From positions 288,008,140 through 288,072,139 of the forward strand of contig CM046875.1 of the NCBI GenBank assembly GCA_025667525.1: 64,000 nt of DNA. Reading direction: 5' to 3'. This stretch comes from Glebionis coronaria. Its lineage: Eukaryota > Streptophyta > Magnoliopsida > Asterales > Asteraceae. Shown here in pieces: positions 1 through 11,729 of the stretch. A program made the position numbers and the translations under genes. Every line of letters starts with the position of its first letter. Within the stretch, counting starts at the first letter, position 1. The notes below the pieces were generated by a model, which saw nothing but the letters and a program-made list of their open reading frames with translations, did no database searches and had not been told where the DNA came from.

Positions 1-600
1 TCCGATAATGCCAAGATCGGCTCATTATCTAATCCACCTCTTCAGCCTCCCAAATGCTTCTTCATCCTTTCTTTACTTCGCCCCTTGCTGGTTCCACGAT
101 ATGCCATCATCTCTGACTACTCGTCATGGTAGACTTAATACTAAAACTCACACTTGAAAATCTCACGTATAATTCCACTCCAAAACCAACACATACTTCG
201 CCTCACTCTCCTTCTCAGATTTTAGTAGATCAAGATGTCGTCGATGCTCCCGATGACAACTCGTTTATACACGTTCATGCACACTTGGTTCATTGACACC
301 ATGAAAACCGCTAGTGCTTTGGCGAAGCCAAATGCATAACCATAAACCCAAAGCGTTCATACAACATCCTTAGCAGTTTCAACTATGTCCTCCTTGCACC
401 CTCTCTTAGCGGCAATGCAAATAAATTCCTACCTCGTTCTACTTGCAAAATTCTACGCGCATCTTAAAAGACCGGTACTTCCTCTCATCGGACCACTCAA
501 CCACTTTCCACATCCAATCTACTACTAAGCAACTCAACTTTTATCTGGCATTCCTTGCAATTTCTAACAGCTCTTGTTTTTAAATCACTCCATCAACGAT
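1..600 (-). pseudogene. Degenerate chromovirus-type reverse transcriptase fragment
   Basis: Reading the minus strand, 228-245 encodes IDDILI, the catalytic RT core of Ty3/gypsy chromoviruses. It is preceded at about 250-330 by a stretch resembling the family phrase 'AVFMDLMNRVC' (here AVFMVSMNQVC) and followed at about 140-180 by a remnant of the FSKCEF motif (IFKCEF). Several stops and frame changes lie between these blocks, so no product can be made. The family call rests on three short collinear motifs. Orientation is opposite to the neighbouring Athila-like element G. The fragment continues beyond the left edge, and no LTR was found for it. Confidence 0.6.
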
Positions 601-1195
601 TTGCCTTGGAAAGGCACTAACTACAACTCCTCTCACCTCCCCTACTTGCTCTATTTATGGTTCTACTTCACCGTAATAGGCAAACCTACTAAATTTCAGG
701 AAATTTTCGGAAAACTTACATACCCTACGAACAATCATAAATACCTTTGAGGTATTGTATCCCCTTCCAACACTCTCTATGGCGCGTTACTTGTGCTAGT
801 ATCCCACAAATCTCTATTCATCTCCCTTGGCACTCCTAATAGACCTCATGACCACATTAGTTCGTCTACGAACCTATTTCCTCCCCGCTAAGGGTATTCC
901 GACCGTTCTCTCATGGCCACCTACTTAAGCGTGTAGGCGCGACCAAGTCTTTCATACGACTACCTCAATGCTCCCGAACAATACGAAACCAAAACTACAT
1001 CCTGAATCCATCAGATACGATCAACGAATCAAACCCACGGATAACTAACGACATTTCACGTGCACCAATTTAAAACAAGTCAAAAACCACGAGACTCAAA
1101 AGAAAACTCAAACCCAGCACATGTATCAATTCAAAATGACCCATGAGAACGAAAAATAATCCAAGAAACACCCAATCTTCCGTGTACCCATCTTG
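601..1195. other. Unassigned repeat-like sequence
   Basis: No open frame, LTR end or convincing protein homology was seen. It may be the gag/protease side of the degenerate minus-strand chromovirus to its left. Homology to element A's 3' noncoding region begins abruptly at about 1196. Confidence 0.3.
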
Positions 1196-1460
1196 TGCAG
1201 GGGGAGACCCTAGTATGTGTTTGTTGTTTTCTTTCTAATCATGTGCAAGGATTCGAGCTATCAAAGATCCATTCTTGATGACTTTTGACGACCCGTGATT
1301 CCGTGTACCCATCTTCCCAGTTTTATCCTAAGCTCTTTTGATTCTCTATTTTATATTTTCCAATATTAAAATAGGAATCACTTTAGTTATCTCTTCCTTA
1401 CCAAGATTCAAACAACGTACACAATGTCCTAAGTGTAGGGGAGTTTACTTCCACATGCTT

Positions 1461-1495
1461 AAACATTGAGGACAATGTTTATATTAAGTTTAGGG
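1461..1495 (+). promoter_or_regulatory. Element G hairpin plus PPT-like tract
   Basis: Perfect 8-bp stem AAACATTG/CAATGTTT with loop AGGA, followed closely by a purine-rich tract (TTTAGGGGGGA). The same module lies 1-2 kb upstream of the 3' LTR in elements A, B and C. Confidence 0.7.
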
Positions 1496-2387
1496 GGGAC
1501 TTCTATCGAAGTTAAGTGGGATTTTCCTTGTATTTGTCCTCATTTTTAACCGGAAAATTGATTTTTCGACATTTTTCAAAATTTTTGATCTATTTTGGCC
1601 TAGTTGTATTTACCTTTGTTATAGTTATTTTCTTTCTTTGCTAGAATAAATTTTAATAAAGTGGTTTTAATTTTTAAACATTGTGAATCTTTTGACTCAA
1701 CCTGAGTTTACTTATCCAAGTTTACTCTAGCTAGTATCCTTAACGTGTTTAAGTCAAGTTTTGCTAGGCTTTTATATAGGGAACTTTAAAACGCGAAAGT
1801 CTTAACTCTCACGGGTTAAGAACAAGAACTTTTCGCAAGCTCCTATAATTGATCCTAGAAAGTCGTTTATCAAAGGAACTTTAAAATGCGAATTCTAAAC
1901 TTGAAAAAGTCTAAGAATTTGCAAGATCCTATAGATGACTTGAAAACCCAAAACTTTGATTTAATAGGCTAAGCATCCACGAGTCTCATTCCTTGAGATT
2001 TTAAATTGTGGAGAACGAGAGATGATAGAGTCAGTTATAAGTTTGGTATTCTTTCATGAATTTGTGTGAGTTAATTATGAGCTTTTTCTCCTATCGCTTG
2101 TTTATAAATTTAATTGCAATAAGTAAGGTTGTACGATTTGAAAAGTTACTTAGCTTCTAGCCCAAGATCGTTTAAAAGTTGATCGGTATTAGTTAGAGTT
2201 CATAGCCAAGGCATAACTTATTGAAGCGAGATGCGAAGATTGGCGAGTCCGAAAAGGTCCTAACAAGGCATGAGGGCTACATTTTGTTGCTAAAGATCCC
2301 AAGTGATGTGAAGAATCATTTATCAAAAATCAATATGAAGGATCGAGACACACGACGAAAAGCAAATACTCCCGTAAAGATCATGGA

Positions 2388-2392
2388 GAAGT
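2388..2392 (+). repeat. Left TSD of element A (GAAGT)
   Basis: GAAGT lies directly outside the low-coordinate LTR and is repeated at 13685-13689 outside the other LTR. A 5-bp duplication is standard for Ty3/gypsy integration. Confidence 0.85.
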
Positions 2393-2691
2393 AATACTCG
2401 GCTTTTACACCAAGTATAAAATCTTATCGTCCGAATCTCTTCGAATTGACTATTGGTTAAAAATGCGACTCAATTGTCTTTTGGTGAACAAGAGAATGGT
2501 TTGGTTGATTATCTATTTTAAGCTAATAGCAAATAAGTAAGTGTCGTTGAGTAAAATAGAAGTTTAAAGATTAAACCAAAAATAACGAGTTAAAAATAAA
2601 TGCTTGAAAACTTAAAGGCAATATTAGAAAAATACTTGAACACTAAATAAAACTAACACTTAGAAACTTTGTAAAAACAAGAAACCAAAAC

Positions 2692-3089
2692 CATCGGAAT
2701 ATGCAAACTACACCCGTCGGAATGTTTGGTCGGAATAAGGCAATCGGAATAACAAAAAATACCCTTGGTCGGAATATGGCTGCAATCGGAATATTAGGGA
2801 AAGCACTAATCGGAATATCCACAAAACAAAACCCAGTCGGAATGTTTAACAAAAACCCCCAATCGGAATATGCAAGAACTCCTTAATCGGAATGTAGTAA
2901 AACCGTACCAATCGGAATGTCACAAAACATGCCCAATCGGAATAATGTAAACCCTATTCCGATCCAATGTGATCGGAATGCAGAGGTTGCCAAATCGGAA
3001 TATACTAAAGCCTTTTCCGATTTGGTGATCGGAAAGAGGGTGTTGGTCGGAATGCTGCGATCGGAAAGGGGTTTAGACCCTTTCTGATT
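2692..3089 (-). repeat. TCGGAAT motif array in element A 3' LTR
   Basis: About 16 copies of TCGGAAT (plus strand; ATTCCGA on the element's strand), usually preceded by A and spaced about 20-30 bp with unrelated spacers. Two or three inverted copies make short hairpins, for example at about 2957-2980. The array lies downstream of the TATA box and is therefore probably transcribed. The open frame at 2701-2886 is a by-product of this repeat and is not a gene. Confidence 0.85.
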
Positions 3090-3623
3090 TATATGGGATT
3101 CGATAAAAAGCTAGTAATAAGCTACTTTGTTAAGCTCACACCAAGACTAGCACGAATCAAAAGTGAAATATACTAAATAAGCACAATCAACAACTTATCC
3201 AAACTCAAAATAATTAATCTTTTGAATCAAACTATATAAAAAATATGAACTTTTTAAGAAAACTTTTAAAAGTAAATAAGCTAAAAGAAACGAATAAGCC
3301 AATAAGCACAAGGAACTTAAAGCTCAATCGAATGAAAGCTTATGTAGGAACAAAAAGATTAACTTTTTAAGCACAAAAACATCAAGATCAACACGGATTT
3401 AATGTATTATGCACCAAAGTTAATCTAAAATAAAAGAAAGGTAGAAAGAGATTAAAGATTAAAAGCTTAAACTTAAACTTGATTAATGAAATCAACAATA
3501 CAAAAGGCTTAATCTTGAAAGATTAAGAGAAGATGAAAACTTAGTGAGAGAAAGTTGAGAACTTTCTCTCTCTAAAACTAAAAAGAAAAGTGAAAAATGA
3601 AAACTAAAACTAAAAACTAACTC

Positions 3624-3655
3624 CCCTCCTAATGTGTATTAGGAGGGTATTTATA
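3624..3655 (-). promoter_or_regulatory. Element A LTR TATA box followed by hairpin
   Basis: TATAAATA on the minus strand (3655-3648) is followed immediately by an inverted repeat with perfect 10-bp arms CCCTCCTAAT/ATTAGGAGGG (3647-3624). The counterpart in the 5' LTR (13244-13213) would be the active promoter; there one arm base differs. Confidence 0.65.
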
Positions 3656-4098
3656 GGAAAAATGGAAGGAGTGCATGTGTTGCCTCTTCTTTTTTTCTTT
3701 CTTCACGTCTTCTCGACTCGATTTATTTCTTTGTCTTTTCTCGACGTCGTCTCGGGATTTGAACTTGTCTTGATAATTTTCTTCTTTAGTTTAGACTTGA
3801 GTTCTTCGACTTCATTAAACTTCCGTCGTTAGACTTTTTCTTCGATAAATATTCAGAATAGGCCTTGGACTTCCGTTCTTTATGCATTCTTGATCTTTTG
3901 ACTTCGTCTTTTCCCGTTTTCTTAGATAAAAGCCCGTAAAAGCCCGTGTTTTCTTCCTTTTTAGTATTTTGGTCCTAAAACACAATAAAAACACAAACCA
4001 CACATAATTTTCCGACTTTTACGACATAAAATACATGTTTTGGTCTTGTTATTAATGGAAATAAGTGGTAAAAGGATAAGTGTTTTCACACTTATTAA

Positions 4099-4110
4099 AT
4101 CCCCTACACT
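4099..4110 (-). promoter_or_regulatory. Element A polypurine tract
   Basis: On the minus strand AGTGTAGGGGAT directly abuts the LTR start TTAATAAG. Position and sequence match the PPTs of elements B, C and G. Confidence 0.85.
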
Positions 4111-6072
4111 TGACCATTGCAATGCCCTCATGCAATGCATTAATTTTAAAGCACGGTTTACATTTTCCATCATAAATAACCCACATTGTCCTTTATTAAA
4201 TACTAAACATAAAAAGATAAAAACAAGTAAAGAAATTAAAGACTTACATTGGGTTTTGGCTGCCATGAATGTTTCTCATCCTCAAGTTTCACGTTCCCCA
4301 TACCAAGCTTAAAAACGAGATCATTGTTATTATAAGTTAGTAAACTGACACGAACTCATGCGGGCCAATTATTCACTTAGACTCCCTTATTCCTAGGTGT
4401 ATCTCTTATATTTTATTTTTGTCTTGAATGATCACGAGGATGCATTGTTTGACTTATTTCGATAGTTATTTAGGCCGAAAATAAGGTGAACGATTTAATC
4501 AATAGTTAGCTAAAGGACAAAATCTTTTAAAACTGCTTCTCGAGACCTCATAAAGTTCATATCTTGGCATAACTCGCTTCACGATTTGAGACCTTTCTCG
4601 GACCGATATTTGGCAGCGACTTCATACTTCAAATCTTTGAGAGACGTTCTTGAAATTATGGTCTTCTCTTCATAATAGGAATTTCTTCACTTGCAGTTTT
4701 GAGAGATTCTTCATCTTTGGACCACGACTTCTTCATTTTTCTCCAATCTTTATTTTGGACTTTGATATACAACGATCCGCCTCCTTTTAGGACTTGGATC
4801 TATTTATCCTCATACCTTGTTAGGGCCTTTTTGGATAGGCTTCTCCATGATCTTTAGGGGAGTATTTGCTTTTCGTCGTGTGTCTCGATCCTTCATATTG
4901 ATTTTCGATAAATAATTCTTCACATCACATTTGGATCTTTAGCAACAAAATATAGCCCTCATGCCTTGTTAGGGCCTTTTCGGACTCGCCAATCTTCGCA
5001 TCCCGCTTCAATAAGTTATGCCTTGGCTATGAACTCTAATCCATACCGAGCAACTTTTAAACGATCTTGGGCTAGAAGCTAAGTAACCTTTTAAATCGTA
5101 CAACCTTATTTATTGCAGATAAATTTATTAACAAGCGAAGGGAGAATAGGCTTATAATTAACTCACATAAATTCACGAAAGAATACCGAACTTATAATTG
5201 ACTCTATCATCTCTCGTCCTCCACAGTTTAAAATCTCAAGGAATGAGACTCGTGGATGCTTAGCCTATTAAATCAAAGTTTTGGGTTTTCGAGTCATCTA
5301 TAGGATCTTGCAAATTCTTAGACTTTTTCAAGTTTAGAAATCGCATTTTAAAGTTCCCTTGATAAACAACTCTCTAGGATCAATTATAGGAACTTGCAAA
5401 AAGTTCTTGTTCTTAACCCGTGAGAGTTAAGACTTTCGCGTTTTATAGCTCCCTATATAAAAGACTAGCAAAACTTGACTTAAACACGTTAAGGATACTA
5501 GCTAGAGTAAACTTAGATAAGTAAATTCGGGTTGAGTCAAAATATTCATGACTAAGAAAAATTTAAAACCACTTTATTAAAATTTATTCTAGTAAAGAAG
5601 AAAATAAACATAATAAAGGAAAATACAACTATACAACTAGGCCAAAATAGATTAAAAATTTTGAAAAATGTCGAAAAATCAAATTTTCCGGTTAAAATGA
5701 GGGCAAATTCATGGAAAAGACCACTTACTTCGATAGAAGTCCCCCCTACACTTGATATAAACATTGTCCTCAATGTTTAAGCATGTGGGAGTAAACTCCC
5801 CTACACTTAGGACATTGTGCACTTTGTTTAATATTGAATCACAAGAGTTTAGGACAGAACCGGGAAGATGTGAACACGGTATCACGGTTCGTCAAAAGTC
5901 ATCAAGGTGCTCTTTGAAGCTTGAGTCCCTGCACAAGATAAGAAACAAGACAACAAACACATACGAGGCTCCCCCTACACTTATTATGAAAGCAGTAAAG
6001 GATAGATCACGGGTTGCCTCTCGAGAAGCGCTTGTTTTTGTTCACCGAGTCACGAGCCTGACTCGACCCAAT
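4111..6072 (-). other. Element A 3' noncoding region
   Basis: About 2 kb between the integrase stop and the PPT, without a coding frame on the element's strand. It contains several GTGTAGGGG(G)AG PPT-like tracts (near 5740, 5800 and 5975), the AACATTG/CAATGTT hairpin module at 5758-5780, and two related blocks around a 'ccttgttagggcctttt' core (near 4820 and 4970). It is homologous to 1196-2392 and 13690-14432 of element G. Confidence 0.75.
5738..5780 (-). promoter_or_regulatory. Element A hairpin plus PPT-like tract
   Basis: Minus-strand hairpin AAACATTG-AGGA-CAATGTTT (5779-5759), followed by a GTGTAGGGGGGA tract. Same module as in G, B and C. Confidence 0.7.
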
Positions 6073-6804
6073 TTAGTTCATGGGGAATGTGGTGAGGGAT
6101 GGAATCATCTTTTGAGAGATGTCCTCACCAAAGTACAGCTTCAAACGCTGGCAATTCACCTTGAAATTGGGCCCATTTGGCTGAGAAAGCTCAATGGTCC
6201 CATATGGAAAGACTTTGGCGACGGTGAATGGACCAGACCAGCGACTCTTCAACTTGCCAGAGAAGATCTTCAACCGAGAGTTAAAAAGTAAGACTTGATC
6301 ACCAACGTGGAACTCTCGGTTCTTAATCCTTGCATCGTGGATGATCTTGGTCTTCTCCTTGTAGATCAGCGAGTTCTCATAAGCTTCATTCCTCAGTTCA
6401 TTTAGCTTGTTGAGTTGAATCTTGCGATGATCACCGGCTTTGTTGATGTCGAAGTTAGCCCACTTCAAGGCCCAGTACGCCTTATGTTCCAGCTCGATGG
6501 GAAGGTGGCATGCTTTCCCGTACACAAGACGATACGGTGTACAACCAATCGGGGTCTTATAAGCTGTACGGAAAGCCCACAGAGCATCATCTAACTTATC
6601 AGCCCACGCGGCACGATGCTCTCCCATAGTATGCTCCAAAATTCGCTTCAATCCACGATTGGAAATCTCAGCTTGCCTATTGGTTTGGGGATGATAAGCG
6701 GTGGAAAGACGGTGATTAACACCATACTTAGCCATGACTCTTGCAAATTGATCATTGCAAAAATGAGTCCCGCTGTCACTGATAATAGCACGAGGAACGC
6801 CGAA
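6073..6804 (-). pseudogene. pol: Element A integrase, C-terminal part after an in-frame stop
   Basis: Continues the pol frame directly after the TGA at 6807-6805. It carries the second catalytic Asp (ISDSGTHF) and the catalytic Glu region (QAEISNRG), followed by the C-terminal domain of Athila-type integrases (HVGDQVLLFNSRLKIFSGKL, a chromodomain-less KLKSRW...GPF type). About 244 codons to the stop near 6073, which looks like the natural end of the polyprotein. The longest ATG-initiated part is 6073-6735. With the preceding stop, integrase could be full length only by readthrough. Confidence 0.9.
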
Positions 6805-9800
6805 TCAGGCAAACAGCTGCTTCAAAAAGTTCACAACCACCCTCGCATCGTTTGTTGGGAGAGCCTTAGCTTCAACCCATTTAGAAACGTAGTCAACGGC
6901 TACGAGGATGTACTTATTCCCTTTGGAGGATGGAAATGGCCCCATAAAGTCGATGCCCCATACGTCAAAGATTTCACATTCTTGTATGAAATTTTGAGGC
7001 ATCTCATCTTTATGTGTGATCTTGCCTTGGCGTTGGCAAGCATCACAATGTTTAACCATTTCGTGAGCGTCACGATAAATGGTGGGCCAATAGAATCCAG
7101 AGTCAAACACTTTCTTATCGGTGTAGTTGGGACCAAAGTGACCACCAGTGGGTCCTTTATGGCAAGCAGCAAGGATTTGCAAAGCTGCCGGTCCATCAAC
7201 ACATCGACGAATGATCAGATCAGCACATTGTTTGAATAGAAAAGGGTCATCCCAAAAGTAAGTCTTAACATCATTCAAGAACTTCTTCTTTTGTTGGGAT
7301 GTTAACCCTTTGATGAGAACACCACCCGCTAAGTAGTTTGCAATGTCGGCAAACCACGGGGTGTCATCAAGATTGAGATTAATAGACATTAAGGTCTCAA
7401 GGGGAAAAGAGTCATTGATCTCTTTGTTCGGATGATCCCCTTGATATGGATCCTCAAGTCTACTAAGATGATCCGCGACTAGGTTTTCGGCACCCTTCTT
7501 GTCACGAATTTCAATGTTGAATTCTTGAAGGAGTAAAACCCAACGAAGAAGTCTTGGCTTAGAGTCGTGCTTAGTCATCAAGTACTTCAACACGGAATGG
7601 TCCGTGTATACGATGGTGGTGGATAAAACAAGATAGGGGCGAAATTTTTCAAAAGCATAGACAACAACTAAAAGCTCTTTTTCGGTTGTCGTATAATGCA
7701 ATTGAGCCCCTGTCATTGTTTTGCTAGCATAGTGGATTGGTTGGAAGTGTTTATTCACTCTTTGACCCAAAACCGCTCTAATAGCAAAGTCGCTAGCATC
7801 GCACATCAACTCAAAAGGCAGCTCCCAATTAGGGGTAACCAGGACCGGTGCCTTAGTTAGCTTATCCTTAAGAAGATTGAAGGCTTCGATACACTCTTTA
7901 GAAAATATAAAAGGAGTATCTTTTTCCAAGAGGTGGGTCATCGGGCGAGCGATTTTAGAGAAATCCTGAATGAATCGACGATAGAAGCCCTCATGACCCA
8001 GAAAACTTCTCACACCCTTCACAGTTGAAGGTGGAGGTAATTTGGCTATGACATCTACTTTAGCACGGTCGACTTCAAGACCGACTTTAGAGATTTTGTG
8101 TCCTAGCACAATGCCTTCTTTTACCATAAAATGGCATTTTTCCCAATTCAGAACAAGGCGAGTGTCTTCGCACCGCTTAAGCATACATTCCAAATTGGTA
8201 AGGCAAGAAGAGAAGGAATCCCCAAAGACCGAGAAATCATCCATGAAGACTTCCATGGTTTGCTCAACCATGTCATGGAAGATAGCCAACATGCACCTTT
8301 GGAATGTCCCGGGGGCATTGCATAAGCCAAAAGGCATCCTTTTGTAGGCAAATGTGCCATAGGGACAAGTGAATGTTGTCTTCTCTTGATCTTGGGGATC
8401 GATGGGTATTTGGAAATAACCCGAGAAACCATCAAGAAAGCAGTAATATTCATTACCCGCTAAACGTTCAAGCATTTGGTCCATAAAAGGAAGAGGGAAA
8501 TAATCCTTTCTCGTGGCATCATTGAGTTTGCGGTAGTCTATACAAACTCTCCACCCAGTAACGAGACGTGTAGGAATCAACTCGTTGTTTGCATTGGGCA
8601 CAACGGTGATTCCGCCTTTCTTAGGCACACAATGGACTAGACTAACCCATGGTGAATCCGAAATAGGATAAATCATGCCCGCATCAAGAAGTTTGATAAC
8701 ATCTTTTTTGATGACTTCATGGATTTTAGGATTCACCCTTCGTTGGCTTTGAATTATGGGCTTAAAGTCGTCCTCCATGAGAATTTTATGTGTGCAAAAG
8801 TGAGGATCAATTCCGCGAATATCGGAGATTTTCCAAGCGATAGCTCTTTTATGTTTTTTCAACACGGCGATAAGTTGGGATTTTTCTTCTTCTTTCAGGT
8901 CCTTAGCGATGATGACCGATAACTTCTTGTTGTCTTCAAGGAAAACGTACTCTAGATGAGGAGGTAGGTCTTTAAGCTCAAGAGTAGGAGGATCCTCAAT
9001 AGATGGTGTAACTAACGATGGATCATCATTAGTCACCTCTTTAGGAGAAGGAGGAGAGAACGGGTCTTCATTGAGAAGTCTCTCAATAGTACGAATGTCT
9101 TCATCCCAATTGGTGTAAGAATCATCATACTTAAGATCGAGAGGACCCAAGCTAGCTTCGAAATCATCCAAGTCACTTTCTCCAAAAGGAGTCAATGCCG
9201 GAGCAATTGAGGCAACAGTCTCAACATTGGGTAGAGAAGAGGGAGTACTTTTAAAAGCATCATGAAAATGTTCTTCACAAGCCTCATCGAGAACATCAAT
9301 AGCATTAACACTCTCATATGAATAAGGTTGTTTAGAAATCTTACCCATGTTGAAGACAATTTTATCGTCACCAACTCTCATGATTATTTCGCCCGCTGCT
9401 ACATCAATGAGAGTGCGACCGGTCCTCAAGAAGGGACGTCCAACGATTAATGGAACACGAGGATCCATCTCGTAGTCAACGACAACAAAATCCGCTGGGA
9501 AGGTGAATTTGTCAACGCCAACGAAAACATCTTCGGCTATCCCCACTGGATAAGCAACCGTACGGTTAGCTAATTCCAAGGTCATTTTGGTGGGGACTAG
9601 CTCGGGGAGAGGTAATTGCTTCCAAACACTTAAAGGCATTAAGTTTATACTGGCACCTAGATCGGCTAGGGCCATGCAATTCTCTACTCCCGGGAAGTTG
9701 CAAGGAATCAAGAAGCGACCCGGATCACCAAGTTTGGTGGGCAATTCCCTTAAGAGAACGGCAGAGCAATTCTCATTAAGTTGGGTCTGAGCAATGTCAA

Positions 9801-10464
9801 GAAGCTTCTCCTTGTCACTAAGAAGATCTTTAAACATTTTTGCGTATTTGGGCATGTGAGCGAGAGCCTCGGCAAAGGAGATGTTAAAATTCAATTGTTT
9901 AAACATTTTGAGAAAGTTTGAAACCTGAATATCATCCTTGCTCTTTTGCTTCTCTTTCCTCAACCTTGAAGGATAAGGTATATTGGATGAAGAAGAAGGC
10001 TTTAGGGGAGTAGGATCACTCACAACCACGGGTGGTGAGGAAATGGGGGTAGAAGGCAAAGGAGGTGGGGAAATTTGCTCTTTTTCCTTGTTCACAATTA
10101 CAGGTGGAGGTGTAGGAAGCTCGGGTTCCGTATAACCTTTTCCACTACGAGTGGTGATTGCTTTCATCTCCCCTCTTGGGTTCGCAACGGTGTTACTCGG
10201 AAGAGTACCCGAAGAAGAGGGTTGATTACCTTGGAAGAGCGAACCGATCATATCACGTATGTTAAGCGCTTGAGTGCTGAAAGAGTCTCTCATGTCTGCA
10301 CGAATCTCATTGCTTTGTTTTGCCATGTCATTCCTTAGCTCAGCTCGAATATCGTTCCCTTGTTTCGCCATTTCTCCCTTCAAGTTGACGAATTGACTCT
10401 GAAGATTCGTCACCATCTCTCGATTAGTCTTCATGAACGTCTCGACATCTTGATTCAATGCCAT
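6805..10464 (-). CDS. pol: Element A Pol: protease, RT, RNaseH, N-terminal integrase
   Basis: 1219 codons from the first ATG. Residues 1-200 are gag-like linker. Aspartic protease has its DLGAS active site at 268-272 and the conserved GRPFLRTGR flap partner near 342-350. RT spans about 560-790, with CIDYRKLND at 642-650, MPFGLCNAP at 710-718 and FMDD (the Athila form of YxDD) at 740-743. RNaseH begins at CDASDFA (888-894). The integrase HHCC zinc domain is at 1101-1144, and the first catalytic Asp lies in WGIDFMGP (about 1172). The frame ends at a TGA (6807-6805) inside integrase; related proteins have Arg here, consistent with a CGA-to-TGA transition. The frame is open upstream of the ATG towards gag, so gag and pol were probably one polyprotein, now separated by a 1-nt (net) frameshift near 10580. 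Lineage Athila is supported by DLGAS, FMDD and the tRNA-Asp PBS. Confidence 0.95.
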   Translation of the reverse strand: MALNQDVETFMKTNREMVTNLQSQFVNLKGEMAKQGNDIRAELRNDMAKQSNEIRADMRDSFSTQALNIRDMIGSLFQGNQPSSSGTLPSNTVANPRGEMKAITTRSGKGYTEPELPTPPPVIVNKEKEQISPPPLPSTPISSPPVVVSDPTPLKPSSSSNIPYPSRLRKEKQKSKDDIQVSNFLKMFKQLNFNISFAEALAHMPKYAKMFKDLLSDKEKLLDIAQTQLNENCSAVLLRELPTKLGDPGRFLIPCNFPGVENCMALADLGASINLMPLSVWKQLPLPELVPTKMTLELANRTVAYPVGIAEDVFVGVDKFTFPADFVVVDYEMDPRVPLIVGRPFLRTGRTLIDVAAGEIIMRVGDDKIVFNMGKISKQPYSYESVNAIDVLDEACEEHFHDAFKSTPSSLPNVETVASIAPALTPFGESDLDDFEASLGPLDLKYDDSYTNWDEDIRTIERLLNEDPFSPPSPKEVTNDDPSLVTPSIEDPPTLELKDLPPHLEYVFLEDNKKLSVIIAKDLKEEEKSQLIAVLKKHKRAIAWKISDIRGIDPHFCTHKILMEDDFKPIIQSQRRVNPKIHEVIKKDVIKLLDAGMIYPISDSPWVSLVHCVPKKGGITVVPNANNELIPTRLVTGWRVCIDYRKLNDATRKDYFPLPFMDQMLERLAGNEYYCFLDGFSGYFQIPIDPQDQEKTTFTCPYGTFAYKRMPFGLCNAPGTFQRCMLAIFHDMVEQTMEVFMDDFSVFGDSFSSCLTNLECMLKRCEDTRLVLNWEKCHFMVKEGIVLGHKISKVGLEVDRAKVDVIAKLPPPSTVKGVRSFLGHEGFYRRFIQDFSKIARPMTHLLEKDTPFIFSKECIEAFNLLKDKLTKAPVLVTPNWELPFELMCDASDFAIRAVLGQRVNKHFQPIHYASKTMTGAQLHYTTTEKELLVVVYAFEKFRPYLVLSTTIVYTDHSVLKYLMTKHDSKPRLLRWVLLLQEFNIEIRDKKGAENLVADHLSRLEDPYQGDHPNKEINDSFPLETLMSINLNLDDTPWFADIANYLAGGVLIKGLTSQQKKKFLNDVKTYFWDDPFLFKQCADLIIRRCVDGPAALQILAACHKGPTGGHFGPNYTDKKVFDSGFYWPTIYRDAHEMVKHCDACQRQGKITHKDEMPQNFIQECEIFDVWGIDFMGPFPSSKGNKYILVAVDYVSKWVEAKALPTNDARVVVNFLKQLFA

Positions 10465-10511
10465 CGGTTGATTGAGAGGTGGAGCTTGGTAAGCTTGAGG
10501 ATTTCCTTGAG

Positions 10512-11729
10512 TTAGGTATGGGTTTCTTTGGGATTGATATTGATTGGTAGCACGAGGTTGGGATTGGTTGTTTCGGTTATAGCATGGTTGTGTTGGTTTT
10601 GAGGAGGGAAACCGGGTGGAGCAAGATAGTTGTTTGAACGATAACTTAGCAAGCTACGGTCTCCTTGAGGACGAGCTTGATAGCCTCCCGTGGGATAAGT
10701 ACCGTATGCCGCGTTAACGTTTTCAGAAAAATTGCCTTGAGTAGAAGGACAATCATTGTAAGAATGAGGACCACCACATGTGTCACAAGAAATAGCAACG
10801 GCTTTAGCTTGTTGAAAGTGGTTTGTGGCCATGGTCATGAAATTCTTGTTCATCTCTGCGATTTGTTGGGTAAGTTCGGTTATCTCGGGATTGGAAGTAG
10901 TAGAAGAAACATTGACTCTCGAGTTAGATCTTGAGGATGCAGATGAATCCCAATTCTTGTGGTGAGTAGTCATGTTTTCAATCAACTCTCTACACTCCTC
11001 CGGTCTCCTTTTCATAAAAGTACCACCGGCGGCGGCATTAATCGTGTCACGATCACGAAAAGTGAGACCATTGTAGAAAGTATCAATGAGAGTAACGGGG
11101 AGCATGTTGTGATTTGGACATCGGTCGATCAAATCATTGTATCGTTCCCAAGCATCGAAGAGCGATTCATCATTGTCTTGCATGAATCCACTAATTTGGT
11201 TACGAAGGCTCGTGACCATGGATGGTGGGAAGTAGCGCGACAAAAAGCGTTGAGTCATGTCGTCCCATGTATGAATAGAGTTCTTTGGGAGACGGTCAAA
11301 CCATTTTTCGGCATGGTGAGAAAGTGAGTGGGGAAATAGTTGAAGGCCAAGGTCATCCATAGAAACACCGGGCGACTTCATGCTTTGGGTGATGGTAAAG
11401 AATTTGTCGAGGTGTTTGTTGGCATCATCATCCGGAATTCCGCGAAATGGGTTAGTTTGCACTTGTTGGATCATGTGATGCTTCAATGAAAACTCCTGAG
11501 CCGTGACGTGCATCGGCGCAATCGGGCCTCCGCGTCCGTTCATGGTGGGTTGACACAATTCCTCCATTGTTCGTAAATCAGGTAGGGGGACATTGTTGTT
11601 GTTGTTGTTGTTTTTGTTATTGTTATTCAAATTGGGTAGAGGTGGATTATTATTGTTGTTATTAACACCAGCCATATCTAGATCTTCACGAGTCTCGGGC
11701 TCAGAATAGTTCGAAGATCTAGTACGCAT
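10512..11729 (-). CDS. gag: Element A Gag (capsid and nucleocapsid)
   Basis: About 405 codons. I prefer the ATG at 11729 ([12 protein letters not shown]) because Athila-type Gags usually start near this Arg/Ser-rich sequence; an in-frame ATG lies upstream at 11756 (nine extra residues rich in Phe and Cys). Asn-rich N-terminus, then the retrotransposon gag core ([18 protein letters not shown] ... [14 protein letters not shown] ... FYNGL), then a zinc-knuckle-like [13 protein letters not shown] (CX2CX3HX4C), then a Pro/Gln/Asn-rich tail. The last ~25 codons before the stop appear out of frame: the alternative frame continues in Gag-like Gln/Asn-rich composition straight into Pol, pointing to an indel near 10580. 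Gag would form the cytoplasmic particle that packages element RNA. Confidence 0.92.
   Translation of the reverse strand: MRTRSSNYSEPETREDLDMAGVNNNNNNPPLPNLNNNNKNNNNNNNVPLPDLRTMEELCQPTMNGRGGPIAPMHVTAQEFSLKHHMIQQVQTNPFRGIPDDDANKHLDKFFTITQSMKSPGVSMDDLGLQLFPHSLSHHAEKWFDRLPKNSIHTWDDMTQRFLSRYFPPSMVTSLRNQISGFMQDNDESLFDAWERYNDLIDRCPNHNMLPVTLIDTFYNGLTFRDRDTINAAAGGTFMKRRPEECRELIENMTTHHKNWDSSASSRSNSRVNVSSTTSNPEITELTQQIAEMNKNFMTMATNHFQQAKAVAISCDTCGGPHSYNDCPSTQGNFSENVNAAYGTYPTGGYQARPQGDRSLLSYRSNNYLAPPGFPPQNQHNHAITETTNPNLVLPININPKETHT

Larger units (their letters stand above)
2393..4098 (-). repeat. Element A 3' LTR
   Basis: Direct repeat of 11980-13684, with about 98% identity over most of its length. 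The first ~82 bp next to the left TSD differ from the other copy at roughly one base in four. On the coding strand it starts TTAATAAGTGTGAAAACACTTAT, a foldback with an 8-bp stem and GAAA loop (these 23 bases are at 4098-4076), and contains TATAAATA at 3655-3648. It lacks the usual TG...CA ends but is bounded by the TSD. Confidence 0.9.

Noticed and set aside
2701..2886. 61-codon frame, with an antisense 69-codon frame
   Set aside because: Both are translations of the TCGGAAT motif array in the LTR, with no protein character.
5764..6291. 175-codon plus-strand frame
   Set aside because: Antisense to the end of element A integrase and its 3' region; no domain and no supporting start context.
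6616..7239. 207-codon plus-strand frame
   Set aside because: Reverse-strand shadow of integrase coding sequence in element A.
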